From: JAVVEG01 sp032251455
GTDB lineage: Bacteria > Pseudomonadota > Gammaproteobacteria > Pseudomonadales > Pseudohongiellaceae
Direction of reading: 5' to 3'
Assembly: GCA_032251455.1 (NCBI GenBank)
Contig: JAVVEG010000001.1
Span: forward strand, 124,001-188,000
DNA length: 64,000 nt
Part shown: positions 17,313 to 24,366 of the stretch, one piece after another
Layout: each line of letters begins with the position of its first letter
How positions within the stretch are numbered: the stretch's first letter is position 1
Position numbers and translations under genes: made by a program
The notes under the pieces: generated by a model
Database searches by the model: none
What the model was told of the DNA's origin: nothing
The model's input: the letters and a program-made list of their open reading frames with translations, nothing else

Positions 17313-17341
17313 ATTGTAGTCCCAATATGGGACTATTGCAA
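17313..17341 (-). promoter_or_regulatory. higBA promoter with palindromic operator
   Basis: Minus strand: -35 TTGCAA (17336-17341), exactly 17 bp, -10 TACAAT (17313-17318). The spacer is almost wholly a perfect inverted repeat, TAGTCCCA-ATA-TGGGACTA (17317-17335). An outer repeat CAAATTG/CAATTTG (17310-17316 and 17342-17348) surrounds it. A HigA dimer bound here would block polymerase. Confidence 0.7.
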
Positions 17342-17358
17342 CAATTTGTTGGTCTCAT

Positions 17359-17373
17359 ACCAGTCTGACTGGT
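17359..17373. repeat. Palindrome near the higBA-hipBA junction
   Basis: Seven-base arms ACCAGTC and GACTGGT around a single T. It lies upstream of a short orphan open frame at 17410 and may be an operator of a lost gene. Confidence 0.35.
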
Positions 17374-17409
17374 TTGGTTTTAGTTTATAAAAAGTGGAGT
17401 TTAGTCACT

Positions 17410-17496
17410 ATGAGTGACCAGAATGAGAAAAGAATAAACCGGCTGTTGGCTGGGTTCAGTGATATCGACTTGGCTGCGAGCCGGTGGACCCGGTGA
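17410..17496 (+). pseudogene. Possible truncated gene start (28 codons)
   Basis: An ATG preceded by GTGGAG 12 bases upstream and a TATAAA-like box opens a 28-codon frame (MSDQNEKRINRLLAG and onward) that stops at 17494-17496. The start region looks like that of a real gene, but nothing recognisable continues in any frame up to hipB. I read it as the 5' stub of a gene lost between two toxin-antitoxin modules. I do not recognise the family. Confidence 0.3.
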
Positions 17497-17710
17497 CGTC
17501 TGATCCCGCACATGCTGGAAGCGTTTATGGTACGGGATTGGGGATTTCGGCGGGGAAGGGGGAATGATGTTCGTGCTTCCCCAATCAAGGAATCAGACTT
17601 GCCGATAGACAGCCAACAGGAAAATCATGTCCGAAATTCCGCACGTAGCGCGGGTGACGTAGCAAAAGTCGTTTTATATGCTTAAATATGATCATTAATA
17701 TGTTTTAGTT
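17497..17710. other. Intergenic stretch without a supported gene
   Basis: About 210 bases between the gene stub and the hipBA operators. Only short open frames on both strands, without recognisable motifs or ribosome-binding sites. Probably decayed coding sequence. Confidence 0.5.
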
Positions 17711-17724
17711 ATCCATATATGGAT
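17711..17724. promoter_or_regulatory. hipBA operator candidate
   Basis: Perfect 14-bp palindrome ATCCATATATGGAT. It resembles the E. coli HipB operator pattern TATCC-N8-GGATA but with a 6-base spacer (TATCC-N6-GGATT). It lies about 100 bp upstream of hipB. Confidence 0.5.
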
Positions 17725-17766
17725 TCTAAAGGCTAGAAAGGCTTGACTTTGGAAAGATTGTCAGCT

Positions 17767-17805
17767 CAAATATGAAGTCTTAATTTTGCTATTTGCTCAT
17801 ATTTG
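17767..17805. promoter_or_regulatory. Inverted repeat just before hipB
   Basis: Perfect 9-bp arms CAAATATGA (17767-17775) and TCATATTTG (17797-17805) separated by 21 bp. The right arm ends 9 bp before the ATG at 17815 and covers the alternative TTG start at 17803. Probably a second HipB site or a looping pair. Confidence 0.5.
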
Positions 17806-17814
17806 GTGAAAGGC

Positions 17815-18231
17815 ATGGCCGCTACAGACAAAAAGTATTCAGGCGCGCAAGTTGCCTTGCCAAGGCCGGTGGAGCGTGCCTTGCGTACCCTGGGACAGGA
17901 CATCTCGGCGGCACGCCGTATGCGCCGCCTGAGCCAGGGAGAACTGGCGCAGCGTATAGGGGCCTCTTTGAGTACGGTCAGGCGCATGGAGGATGGCTTC
18001 CCAGGGACAGCGCTGCATACCTTTCTGCGCACCCTGCAGGTGCTTGGGCGGCTTGATGCCATGGTCAAGGTTCTAGCGCTGGAGAACGATGACTTGGGGA
18101 TGGAGCTGATGCGGGAGCAGTTGCCACAACGGGTGCGTTCCTCAGGAAGTCAATCTGACGGCAAGCGCTCTGCCGTTGCCAAGAAGAATGCCAAGCTTAA
18201 GCCCCGCCCCGATGAATTGGAGGGGTTCTGA
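17815..18231 (+). CDS. hipB: HipB-type antitoxin
   Basis: XRE-family antitoxin of about 138 residues. The helix-turn-helix is clear in AARRMRRLSQGELAQRIGASLSTVRRMEDGFPG. The lysine-rich C-terminal tail is the kind of disordered end expected to be exposed to proteases. I start at the ATG at 17815; the frame opens at TTG 17803, but that codon lies in an operator-like repeat. The stop codon shares one base with the hipA start (TGATG), a coupled toxin-antitoxin order. Confidence 0.88.
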   Translation: MAATDKKYSGAQVALPRPVERALRTLGQDISAARRMRRLSQGELAQRIGASLSTVRRMEDGFPGTALHTFLRTLQVLGRLDAMVKVLALENDDLGMELMREQLPQRVRSSGSQSDGKRSAVAKKNAKLKPRPDELEGF

Positions 18232-19466
18232 TGGCTGACAAGCTTTCCAGGCGAGAGGATATTGAGGTTCATCTGGGCACAAGCGGCCTGGTGGTAGGGC
18301 GCCTGCACTTGGGTAGCGGTAAGCGCAGCGCCTTCCGTTACGATGAAACCTGGCTACGTGATGCGCGGTTTTTCAATCTGTCGCCCGATCTGCAGCCTGT
18401 GTCTGGGGTACAGCATCCACAGGGTGTGTTTTTTCAAGCCTTGGAGGATACAGGGCCGGATGCCTGGGGTGAGCGTGTGATTCGCCGTGCCCATGCAAAA
18501 TTGCGCCAGAAGGGTCACAGCCTGGCACCATTGGCACCTGTCGATTTTCTGTTGTGGGTGGATGACGAGGCGCGTGTAGGTGCGCTCCGATTGTTCGACA
18601 CACAAGCCGGTGTCTATCTGAATTCAGGGGAGGCGCAGCGACATGTGCCGCCATTGGTGGAATTGGACAGGGTGTTGAAAGCGGCCCAGGCACTGGAAGA
18701 CGGTAGTGAGAGTGAGCAGGATCTGCAGTATTTACTGGGCCGCGGCACTTCCCTGGGCGGGGCCCGGCCCAAGTCCACCATGCGTGATACAGATGGCGCC
18801 CTGGCTCTGGGCAAATTCCCGAGCCAGGCGGATCAGCGCGATGTGATCCGTGGTGAAGTGCTGGCCATGCAGTTGGCGGCGAAGGCCGGTATTCGTGTGG
18901 CCGAAGCCCGAATGGAATTGATCAAGGACACCCCCGTTGCCATTATCCGGCGCTTCGACCGGACAAGCGATGGCAACCGTATTCCCTACATGTCGGCGGC
19001 GACCATGCTGCAGGTCAGAGGGCGCGGTGATCTTCATGCTTATACTGAACTGGCGGATGCCCTGCTGAAGGAGGGCGCCGATCCGATAGCCGATACCCGG
19101 GAGCTTTGGAGACGACTGGTCTTTAACTTCCTTATCTGCAATACGGATGACCACCTGCGCAATACTGCTTTTCTGTACGATGCCCGCAACCATGGTTGGC
19201 GTCTGGCGCCGGCCTTTGATCTGAATCCGATGCCGGGTGATCGTCGTGAGAGTAAAACCTGGTTGACTGAGGACTCCGGTCCGATTGACAGTCGAGAGAT
19301 CCTCACGGAAGGAGCGCCTTATTTCAGGTTGGCTCACAAAGAAGCCATAGACGTCTGGGAAGAAGTGGTTCAGGCGGTGGCGGACTGGCGTTCGCTGGCC
19401 AGGAAGCTGGGTATGCAAAGTACGGATCTTATCGATTTTTCACCGGCTTTTGATCTTGATGTGTAA
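18231..19466 (+). CDS. hipA: HipA-type serine/threonine kinase toxin
   Basis: Kinase toxin of 411 residues. Characterised HipA proteins phosphorylate a glutamyl- or tryptophanyl-tRNA synthetase and cause growth arrest. Features: N-terminal HipA domain (LVVGRLHLGSGKRSAFRYDE), glycine-rich loop GRGTSLGGARPKS, the IIRRFDR strand, the catalytic loop NTDDHLRN and the metal-binding FDLNPMPGD. All catalytic residues are present. It is slightly shorter than E. coli HipA (440). The target cannot be told from sequence. Confidence 0.92.
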   Translation: MADKLSRREDIEVHLGTSGLVVGRLHLGSGKRSAFRYDETWLRDARFFNLSPDLQPVSGVQHPQGVFFQALEDTGPDAWGERVIRRAHAKLRQKGHSLAPLAPVDFLLWVDDEARVGALRLFDTQAGVYLNSGEAQRHVPPLVELDRVLKAAQALEDGSESEQDLQYLLGRGTSLGGARPKSTMRDTDGALALGKFPSQADQRDVIRGEVLAMQLAAKAGIRVAEARMELIKDTPVAIIRRFDRTSDGNRIPYMSAATMLQVRGRGDLHAYTELADALLKEGADPIADTRELWRRLVFNFLICNTDDHLRNTAFLYDARNHGWRLAPAFDLNPMPGDRRESKTWLTEDSGPIDSREILTEGAPYFRLAHKEAIDVWEEVVQAVADWRSLARKLGMQSTDLIDFSPAFDLDV

Positions 19467-19490
19467 GTTGTTTTTGCCTGTTATGGAACG

Positions 19491-19506
19491 AAATTTTATA
19501 AAATTT
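19491..19506. repeat. 16-bp AT palindrome downstream of hipA
   Basis: Perfect palindrome AAATTTTATAAAATTT, 25 bp after the hipA stop. Without GC pairs it is a poor terminator; it could be a regulator site or a weak bidirectional terminator. Confidence 0.4.
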
Positions 19507-19614
19507 GAGTCTGTCTTTTCATGGCCCGTGACGGTATTTTTTCGGCGATAAATATTGATTGCATGGTGGTTCGGCAAACTGTTTGATTCAACTGGAAATT
19601 ATGCGCTCGAACAC

Positions 19615-19758
19615 TCATTTCCAACTCTGATAATATGTCACTTGGTTGATATATGGTGTGCAATACACCGCCGCCGGAAAAATCGCCGCATCACCCGCGG
19701 AAACAAAGAGCTGGCGATTGTGACGGTAAACGCGACGGTAAAACCTGAAGTCAGCCAT
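19615..19758 (-). CDS. Small hypothetical protein (47 codons)
   Basis: A minus-strand frame starting MADFRFYRRVYRHN and ending YYQSWK. The ATG at 19758 has AAAGGA 9 bases upstream. It fills an otherwise empty 340-bp stretch between hipA and the frameshifted HTH gene. I do not recognise the family; it may be chance, or a fragment of a larger lost gene. The rest of 19467-19809 shows nothing else I can support. Confidence 0.3.
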   Translation of the reverse strand: MADFRFYRRVYRHNRQLFVSAGDAAIFPAAVYCTPYINQVTYYQSWK

Positions 19759-19809
19759 TTGTAAATCCTTTACCTTCAATGGGTTAAAGCCCTTGTTGAT
19801 GATTGAGTT

Positions 19810-20359
19810 ATGGAATATGTTTTTACGCTGAAATACCAATTGGCTGACCACGACAGCGATTTGGATGCACTTGTGGAACGACTGGGCGCCGCTGGTTGTG
19901 ATGACGCCCTTGTCGGTGTGGGGCAGCCCGGTCCGCTTGGCGTTGGAATTCTCCCGCGAGGCAGACAGCGCCGAGGAAGCAGTTCGCACTGCCCTGGCCG
20001 ATGTCAAAAACGCTGTTTCTTCCGCCCGCCTGATTGAAGCTTCTCCGGACCTTGTCGGCTTGACGGATGTGGCCGATATTGTGGGGGTTTCCCGGCAGGC
20101 GATGCGCAAGCTCATGTTGACCCACCGGGGGATATTCCCCATGCCGGTTCACGAAGGTAGCGCCTCGATCTGGCACCTGGCGGAGGTGCTGGATTGGCTG
20201 AAGGCACGAGGGGGCTACCAGATTGATAATGGCATACTGGAAATCGCGCAAGTGGCGTTGGAAGTGAACATCACCAAGGAGGCAACCCGGCACCCGGTGA
20301 GCAGGCGGGACAACATGGAGTTGCTGACGGTTTCCAGCAAAAAAACCAGGCGCCGGTAA
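19810..20359 (+). pseudogene. HTH DNA-binding protein gene with a +1 frameshift
   Basis: Two overlapping frames read as one protein. The first (from ATG 19810) gives MEYVFTLKYQLADHDSD through GAAGCDDALVGVGQPG. The second continues RLALEFSREADSAEEAV to the stop at 20359. Removing one base at about 19932-19934 (in GGTCCGC) joins them into roughly 183 codons without a break. The C-terminal part has an AlpA/MerR-like winged helix, LTDVADIVGVSRQAMRKLM followed by IWHLAEVLDWLKAR. It is either a recent pseudogene or a sequencing error. It probably encoded a regulator, perhaps linked to the neighbouring HipBA or Xre-RES modules. Confidence 0.8.
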
Positions 20360-20465
20360 ACAGCGCCAATATCCATCCTTTCGGCATAGTCGATATAAAC
20401 CATATGCCCTGGCCTTTGCCGTTACCACCACAGCCAGTACCTTTGATACAAAGTCATTGAACCAG

Positions 20466-20494
20466 TTGACTGTACTATTACAGTCTGCTAGGCT
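20466..20494 (+). promoter_or_regulatory. Promoter of the Xre-RES operon
   Basis: TTGACT (20466-20471), 17 bp, then TAGGCT (20489-20494) preceded by TG as an extended -10. Operator 1 fills most of the spacer. The ribosome-binding site AGGAGA at 20545-20550 serves the ATG at 20556. Confidence 0.5.
20468..20485. promoter_or_regulatory. Xre operator 1
   Basis: Perfect inverted repeat GACTGTA-CTAT-TACAGTC in the promoter spacer. The same ACTGTA-N4-TACAGT core recurs 36 bp downstream, so both are likely antitoxin sites. Confidence 0.65.
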
Positions 20495-20504
20495 GCATTT
20501 AAAC

Positions 20505-20520
20505 ACTGTAAAGATACAGT
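20505..20520. promoter_or_regulatory. Xre operator 2
   Basis: Inverted repeat ACTGTA-AAGA-TACAGT, the same core as operator 1, centred 36 bp away, just after the expected transcription start. Confidence 0.65.
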
Positions 20521-20555
20521 CTGAATACTGCTTAAATACTGCTTAGGAGATAAGC

Positions 20556-20957
20556 ATGATCGCTCAAGCCGAACAACTGCTGCAACGTGGTTCCAGTGTC
20601 ACCAGTTCACTGCTGCCGGCGATTTTCAATATCTTCAGCCAGTGGCGCTTGACGGGGGCCCAGCAGATGACGCTATTGGGGCTCAGTAATGAGAAGACTC
20701 TTTATAACTGGAAGAGTCAACCCGAGAAGGCCAAACTGACACGGGACCTGTTGGAACGGGCCAGCTACATTCTGGGAATCTACAAGTCCCTGCAAATCCT
20801 GTTGCCCGATCAGGTACTGGCTGACCAGTGGCTGGCCACACCGAACGACAACCCGCTGTTTAATGGCACGGCGCCGCTGGACCGGATACTCGCTGGTCAG
20901 GTCGTGGATCTGGCCGTGGTCAGAAACTTTCTCGATGCGGAGCGGGGTGGCTGGTGA
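20556..20957 (+). CDS. Xre/MbcA/ParS-type antitoxin
   Basis: A 133-residue antitoxin of the Xre-MbcA-ParS family: an N-terminal DNA-binding bundle (LTGAQQMTLLGLSNEKTLYNWKS) and the C-terminal toxin-binding domain with LPDQVLADQWLATPNDNPLFNGTAPLDRIL, the family's signature region. It ends in a GTGA overlap with the RES toxin gene. Expected to repress its operon through the two palindromes upstream. Confidence 0.92.
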   Translation: MIAQAEQLLQRGSSVTSSLLPAIFNIFSQWRLTGAQQMTLLGLSNEKTLYNWKSQPEKAKLTRDLLERASYILGIYKSLQILLPDQVLADQWLATPNDNPLFNGTAPLDRILAGQVVDLAVVRNFLDAERGGW

Positions 20958-21646
20958 TCGATATCGCAACGCTGCCCAACAGCGAGGCCAATGAACTGGT
21001 CTACCGGGTCATTCTGTCGCGCTATCCGCAGATCAGTTTGTTCGAGCGCGTCTCCAGTCCACAGGATTGGGATGTGCTCTGCGCCGTCGAATCCCTGACC
21101 AATCCCCGACTGCGCGATGAGGTTGGTGATATTCGCCTGGTGCCGCCGGAAGACCGGGTCTATGGCGATGGCGCCTCCTGGATCATGGCGGCCTTTACCC
21201 ACCCGCCGGTGGATGGCCGCGGTGGTCGCTTCAACCGGGATTTCGGCATCTATTACTGCACCGCCGATGAAGCGGTCGCCATCGCCGAATCGTCCTACCA
21301 CCGGGCGCGATTCCTGCGTGAATCCAGAATCGACAAGACCACCCAGGAAGTGCGTGTTATCCGTGCGCAACTCGGCCCCGTCACCCTGCATGACATACGG
21401 CATCTGGCCGGACATGCCATTTACCATCCCGATGACTACGCTGAAGCCCAGCAACTCGGTTACGCATTACGTGATGCCAAAAGCTTCGGTGTTCACTACC
21501 AAAGCGTGAGAGCGCAAGGGGAGTGCTACGGGGTGATGCGTGGCCGAGCGCTGTCCGATGCGATCCACTGGCGTTATCTGCGCTACCACTATGAGCAGGG
21601 AGCGATAGTCAACGTCGAATCTCTCGATGGAAGTGGCAGGAGGTGA
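20954..21646 (+). CDS. RES-domain toxin
   Basis: A 230-residue RES protein; characterised members deplete NAD by NAD phosphorylase or hydrolase activity and are neutralised by the Xre partner. The family pattern is visible: YRV near the N terminus, GGRFN followed by YYCTADEAVAIAES (the R-G-RFN and E-S elements), and SFGVHYQSVRAQG in place of the usual G-x-x-x-x-S-x-R segment near the C terminus. GTG start overlapping the antitoxin stop. Slightly longer than many RES toxins because of an N-terminal extension of about 60 residues. Confidence 0.9.
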   Translation: MIDIATLPNSEANELVYRVILSRYPQISLFERVSSPQDWDVLCAVESLTNPRLRDEVGDIRLVPPEDRVYGDGASWIMAAFTHPPVDGRGGRFNRDFGIYYCTADEAVAIAESSYHRARFLRESRIDKTTQEVRVIRAQLGPVTLHDIRHLAGHAIYHPDDYAEAQQLGYALRDAKSFGVHYQSVRAQGECYGVMRGRALSDAIHWRYLRYHYEQGAIVNVESLDGSGRR

Positions 21647-21651
21647 TGGCA

Positions 21652-22075
21652 ATGTACAAAGAACTGCTGTGGATCTTCACCCAACTCCCGAATGATTACA
21701 TCGTCCTTGATACCGAAACCACCGGATTCCCTGGCGAAAACGGTCCGCCGGATATCGTGACACTCGGCATCACCGTGGTGAGAAATCGAGCGATAGCGGA
21801 ATCCGTTCCTGCTGGATCACGTGGCTCGATACGGTTTATCAATGCCGCCAATTCAAGGCGTATTTTGCAGTCAGAAAGCAGCCATTCCCTGGGCGCAGGC
21901 AATGAATCTCCCATGTGGCCACAGAGGTCCGTCGTTAGATACGTTGACGAAAGCACTTGGAGTCGAAGATCTAAGAGTCACGCAAGGTGGATTACATGGA
22001 GCGGAGGTTGATAGCAGGCAAGCTACTCGGATAATAGAGGCTATGAGATGCCGAGGAAATATAAGTTCAGATTAA
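21652..22075 (+). pseudogene. Decayed DEDDh 3'-5' exonuclease
   Basis: An AGGAGG site at 21638-21643 precedes MYKELLWIFTQLPNDYIVLDTETTG, a clear ExoI motif. After about 50 codons the homologous reading jumps to another frame, FLLDHVARYGLSMPPIQGVF through PSLDTLTKALGVEDLR to GLHGAEVDSRQ, which is the ExoIII motif. The junction is near 21805 (in ATCCGTTCCTGC). The segment that should carry ExoII (H-N-x-x-F-D) is missing, so an internal deletion removed the core and shifted the frame. It had been the third gene after the Xre-RES pair. Not functional as it stands. Confidence 0.82.
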
Positions 22076-22203
22076 ATTGCCAGATAATTGATCTACAGTT
22101 ACGCATGCCTGAGTCCTGAGCATGAATGAGGCTGTTACCGGAGCCTGAATCAGCCTGCTGTCGCTTAGATCGAAGCGCTGCGTACGTTTCAAAAAACTGG
22201 GTG

Positions 22204-22235
22204 GATCACAATTATATTTTTAATATTTTGTGATC
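22204..22235. repeat. Inverted repeat upstream of the fasciclin gene
   Basis: Perfect 8-bp arms GATCACAA (22204-22211) and TTGTGATC (22228-22235) around a 16-base AT-only spacer. It lies about 85 bp before the GTG start and is a candidate operator. The arms contain TCACAA/TTGTGA halves but in the opposite order to a CRP site. Confidence 0.45.
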
Positions 22236-22317
22236 TGCCCGATCGTGAAAATCCGTAAAACTCCCCGCAAGACAAAAGTGATTGTTTCTTTTTTGTTCTG
22301 AGTTAAGGAGTTTTATC

Positions 22318-22806
22318 GTGATATCTTTTAACCGTAAAGTATTGTCATCTGTCTTCCTTGCCGCGGCCATGAGTTTCAGCGCGGTTGCAGCCAAAGCTGC
22401 TGATATTGTTGATACTGCCATCGCCGCCGGTCAGTTCAATACCCTGGTCGCGGCTGTGCAGGCAGCCGGTCTTGTTGACACACTGAAAGGTGAAGGCCCA
22501 TTCACAGTGTTTGCACCAAGCGATGAGGCATTTGCAAAACTGCCAGCAGGTACTGTGGAAAGTCTTTTGTTGCCGGAAAATCGCGACACGCTGGTCGCTG
22601 TGCTCACCTACCACGTGGTGCCAGGTAAAATCATGTCAGCCGATATTGCCGGGGCTACCACGGAAGTGGCCACTGTGCAGGGTGGCATGTTGGCCGTGAA
22701 TGCGACCAATGGTGTTAAAATCAACGACGCTACCGTTGTCGCGGCTGATATTGAAACGGACAATGGAGTCATCCATGTCATCGACACAGTGGTGCTTCCG
22801 CGATAA
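22318..22806 (+). CDS. Exported fasciclin-domain protein
   Basis: A 162-residue protein with a signal peptide (VFLAAAMSFSAVAAKA before ADIVDTA) and one complete fasciclin (FAS1) domain. The first conserved region is EGPFTVFAPSDEAFAKLP, and the second is LTYHVVPGKI through DNGVIHVIDTVVLP. Such domains mediate adhesion or surface contacts in the envelope. The start is the GTG at 22318, seven bases after AAGGAG. A strong terminator follows, so it is a single-gene unit. Confidence 0.93.
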   Translation: MISFNRKVLSSVFLAAAMSFSAVAAKAADIVDTAIAAGQFNTLVAAVQAAGLVDTLKGEGPFTVFAPSDEAFAKLPAGTVESLLLPENRDTLVAVLTYHVVPGKIMSADIAGATTEVATVQGGMLAVNATNGVKINDATVVAADIETDNGVIHVIDTVVLPR

Positions 22807-22845
22807 CTGACAGGCTTTTTATTGTTGCTGTAATGTTCGGCGTTG

Positions 22846-22874
22846 GCGTGTCCCAAGGGGCACGCTTTTTTTTA
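22846..22874 (+). terminator. Intrinsic terminator after the fasciclin gene
   Basis: Stem GCGTGTCCC/GGGGCACGC with one G-U pair, a short loop centred on CAAG, followed by nine T residues. Confidence 0.85.
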
Positions 22875-22899
22875 AAAAAGACTGCTAATTTTAAACTGC

Positions 22900-23694
22900 T
22901 TATCTGGAACCAACAGTATCAAAAAAATTGACTACTTTCCGCATATTGTCACGACTGCGTGCGATGAATAATGAATGATCCGCGCCTTCCAGTTCAACAT
23001 AAACATGTGGCATCCCTATTGAGCGCATGCCTGCTACCCAGCGCCGAGTCAGTTCAACCGGAACCAACTCGTCATCTGTTCCCTGTAATACCAGAATGGG
23101 CACATCCCTGATCGCCTGCAACACAGTGGGTGACAGATTAGTCTGTGGTGCAGGGGCAGCCACTGCAAGTGCTGCGAACATATCGGGATTGTTCACTGCA
23201 ATATGGTAGGTGCCAGCACCGCCCATGGAATGACCCCACAGGTACATGCGTTGAGAGTCTATGTTGAACTCGTTGCGAACCAGATCAATTACGGCCATGA
23301 CATCCGCTTCGCTGTGACTGGCATGTACAGGATTTTCGGTCGGACGTGAACCGTACCAGCCCCGGCGGACATAACCCAGTGGTGTCACCACCATGAAGCC
23401 GTATTGTTCCGCATAGTCCAGAAACCCTTCGTAGCCCATCAGCCAGTCGTAGGTTCTGCCAAGTCCGTGCAGGGAAACGATCAGAGGGATCGCATCACCA
23501 TTATTCTGGTAACTCGATGGCACAAAAATGGCGTAGGGCAGAGTCTCACCTGTTGGTGTAAACACATATTGACGATGTTGAACCCGCGGGTCATCAATCA
23601 TGCGTTCGTCGTCGGCAGGCTCCCGGGCGGCGTGTGCGCAACTTGCCGCGAATAGAGCGATCAGCAACAAACCGGAAATGCGTATTTTTATCAT
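22900..23694 (-). CDS. Exported alpha/beta-hydrolase (esterase-like)
   Basis: A 264-residue protein. The signal peptide is MIKIRISGLLLIALFAASCAHA, and a cysteine in the ASC context could make it a lipoprotein. The fold is a polyhydroxybutyrate-depolymerase or carboxylesterase-like hydrolase: oxyanion SLHGLG, nucleophile in GHSMGGAGT, acid in LQGTDDELVPV and histidine in GADHSLF. I start at the ATG at 23694, with AAGGGG 8 bases upstream; the open frame beyond it overlaps a threonine aldolase remnant. Substrate unknown. Confidence 0.85.
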   Translation of the reverse strand: MIKIRISGLLLIALFAASCAHAAREPADDERMIDDPRVQHRQYVFTPTGETLPYAIFVPSSYQNNGDAIPLIVSLHGLGRTYDWLMGYEGFLDYAEQYGFMVVTPLGYVRRGWYGSRPTENPVHASHSEADVMAVIDLVRNEFNIDSQRMYLWGHSMGGAGTYHIAVNNPDMFAALAVAAPAPQTNLSPTVLQAIRDVPILVLQGTDDELVPVELTRRWVAGMRSIGMPHVYVELEGADHSLFIARSRDNMRKVVNFFDTVGSR

Positions 23695-23722
23695 GGCGAA
23701 AGCCCCTTGACAGCTGTGATTT

Positions 23723-23884
23723 TCAACTTGTTTTCGTAAAGTATTCAAACACGAGAGCAGCGTGCTCAATGTCATTATCATCCACGTCCAGGTGGGAAAC
23801 AAGACGAATACTGTCCCGTCTACACGTCAGCGCTATCACACGGAATGTGCGTGGTGTTGAAAGCCGCTGGCCATGGAAGAACGT
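23723..23884 (-). pseudogene. 3' fragment of a threonine-aldolase-like gene
   Basis: The minus-strand frame ending at 23723 reads FRVIALTCRRDSIRLV, then SHLDVDDNDIEHAAL and a stop after KTS. This is the typical C-terminal end of low-specificity L-threonine aldolases (R-x-V-T-H-x-D-V followed by a helix). The frame runs into a stop at 23885-23887, where homology gives way to an unrelated fragment on the other strand. The rest of the gene is absent, so this is a remnant. Confidence 0.6.
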
Positions 23885-24329
23885 TTAGCGAGCCTGATCA
23901 GCGATAGCATTCTTCCTCGCCTGATTCCGGATATCGAGATATTGCCTTGGCGCCGCAACCATGTCCTGGCAGTTCAGGTGTATCTAAGGAGCCTCTGAAT
24001 AAGTCTATGGTCACTCTGGTCTTCAGCCGATTTCGCTATCGAGGCGCACTTTCGCAGGCATGCGTCGGCCTGTCAAGAAAGTGCAACGAAGAGAGCGGAA
24101 TCGGCTGAAGACCCCTTCGGGCGGGGCCTGGCGCGCCCTGCTGCCGCGTTGTCGTGCTTGCCAAGGGCTACGGCCATTGCCGGCGCACGACGCCTTGCAG
24201 CAGCGCGCGCCAGACTCCCGCAGAGTAACCATAGACTTATTCAGAGGCTCCCTAAGTTCTGGCCGACCCCATGACCTTAAAAGTGTCGACTGTAGGACTC
24301 AGGCAATACCTGCCACTGCCAGGTATTAG
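23864..24329 (+). pseudogene. AlbA_2/Schlafen-type ATPase fragment split by a MITE
   Basis: The frame EERLASLISDSILPRLIPD, then IEILPWRRNHVLAVQVY, matches the AlbA_2 (divergent AAA_4, Schlafen-like) domain found in many ATP-binding regulators. At 23988 it is interrupted by a 264-bp inverted-repeat element. Removing that element with one copy of CTAA restores the frame to VYLSSGRPHDLKS, the family's expected continuation. Both ends of the parent gene are missing, so it was already a fragment when the element inserted. Confidence 0.6.
23988..24251. mobile_element. 264-bp MITE with CTAA target duplication
   Basis: The terminal inverted repeats are 31 bp with a single mismatch (GGAGCCTCTGAATAAGTC and onward to ACTCTG). 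They are flanked by direct repeats CTAA at 23984-23987 and 24252-24255. The interior is two large imperfect hairpins: TCTTCAGCCGATTTCGCT against its complement near 24097-24114, and CTGGCGCGCCCTGCTGC against GCAGCAGCGCGCGCCAG. It has no coding capacity. A four-base CTAA (YTAR) duplication is typical of IS5-group transposases, so a related IS5-family enzyme elsewhere in the genome probably mobilised it. Confidence 0.88.
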
Positions 24330-24366
24330 AAACATAACGTAGGAATATCAATCAGTCATCTTTTAA

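Noticed and set aside
17385..17588. Minus-strand coding region of 67 codons between higB and hipB
   Set aside because: No ribosome-binding site or recognisable motif; it overlaps the plus-strand gene stub whose start signals are better.
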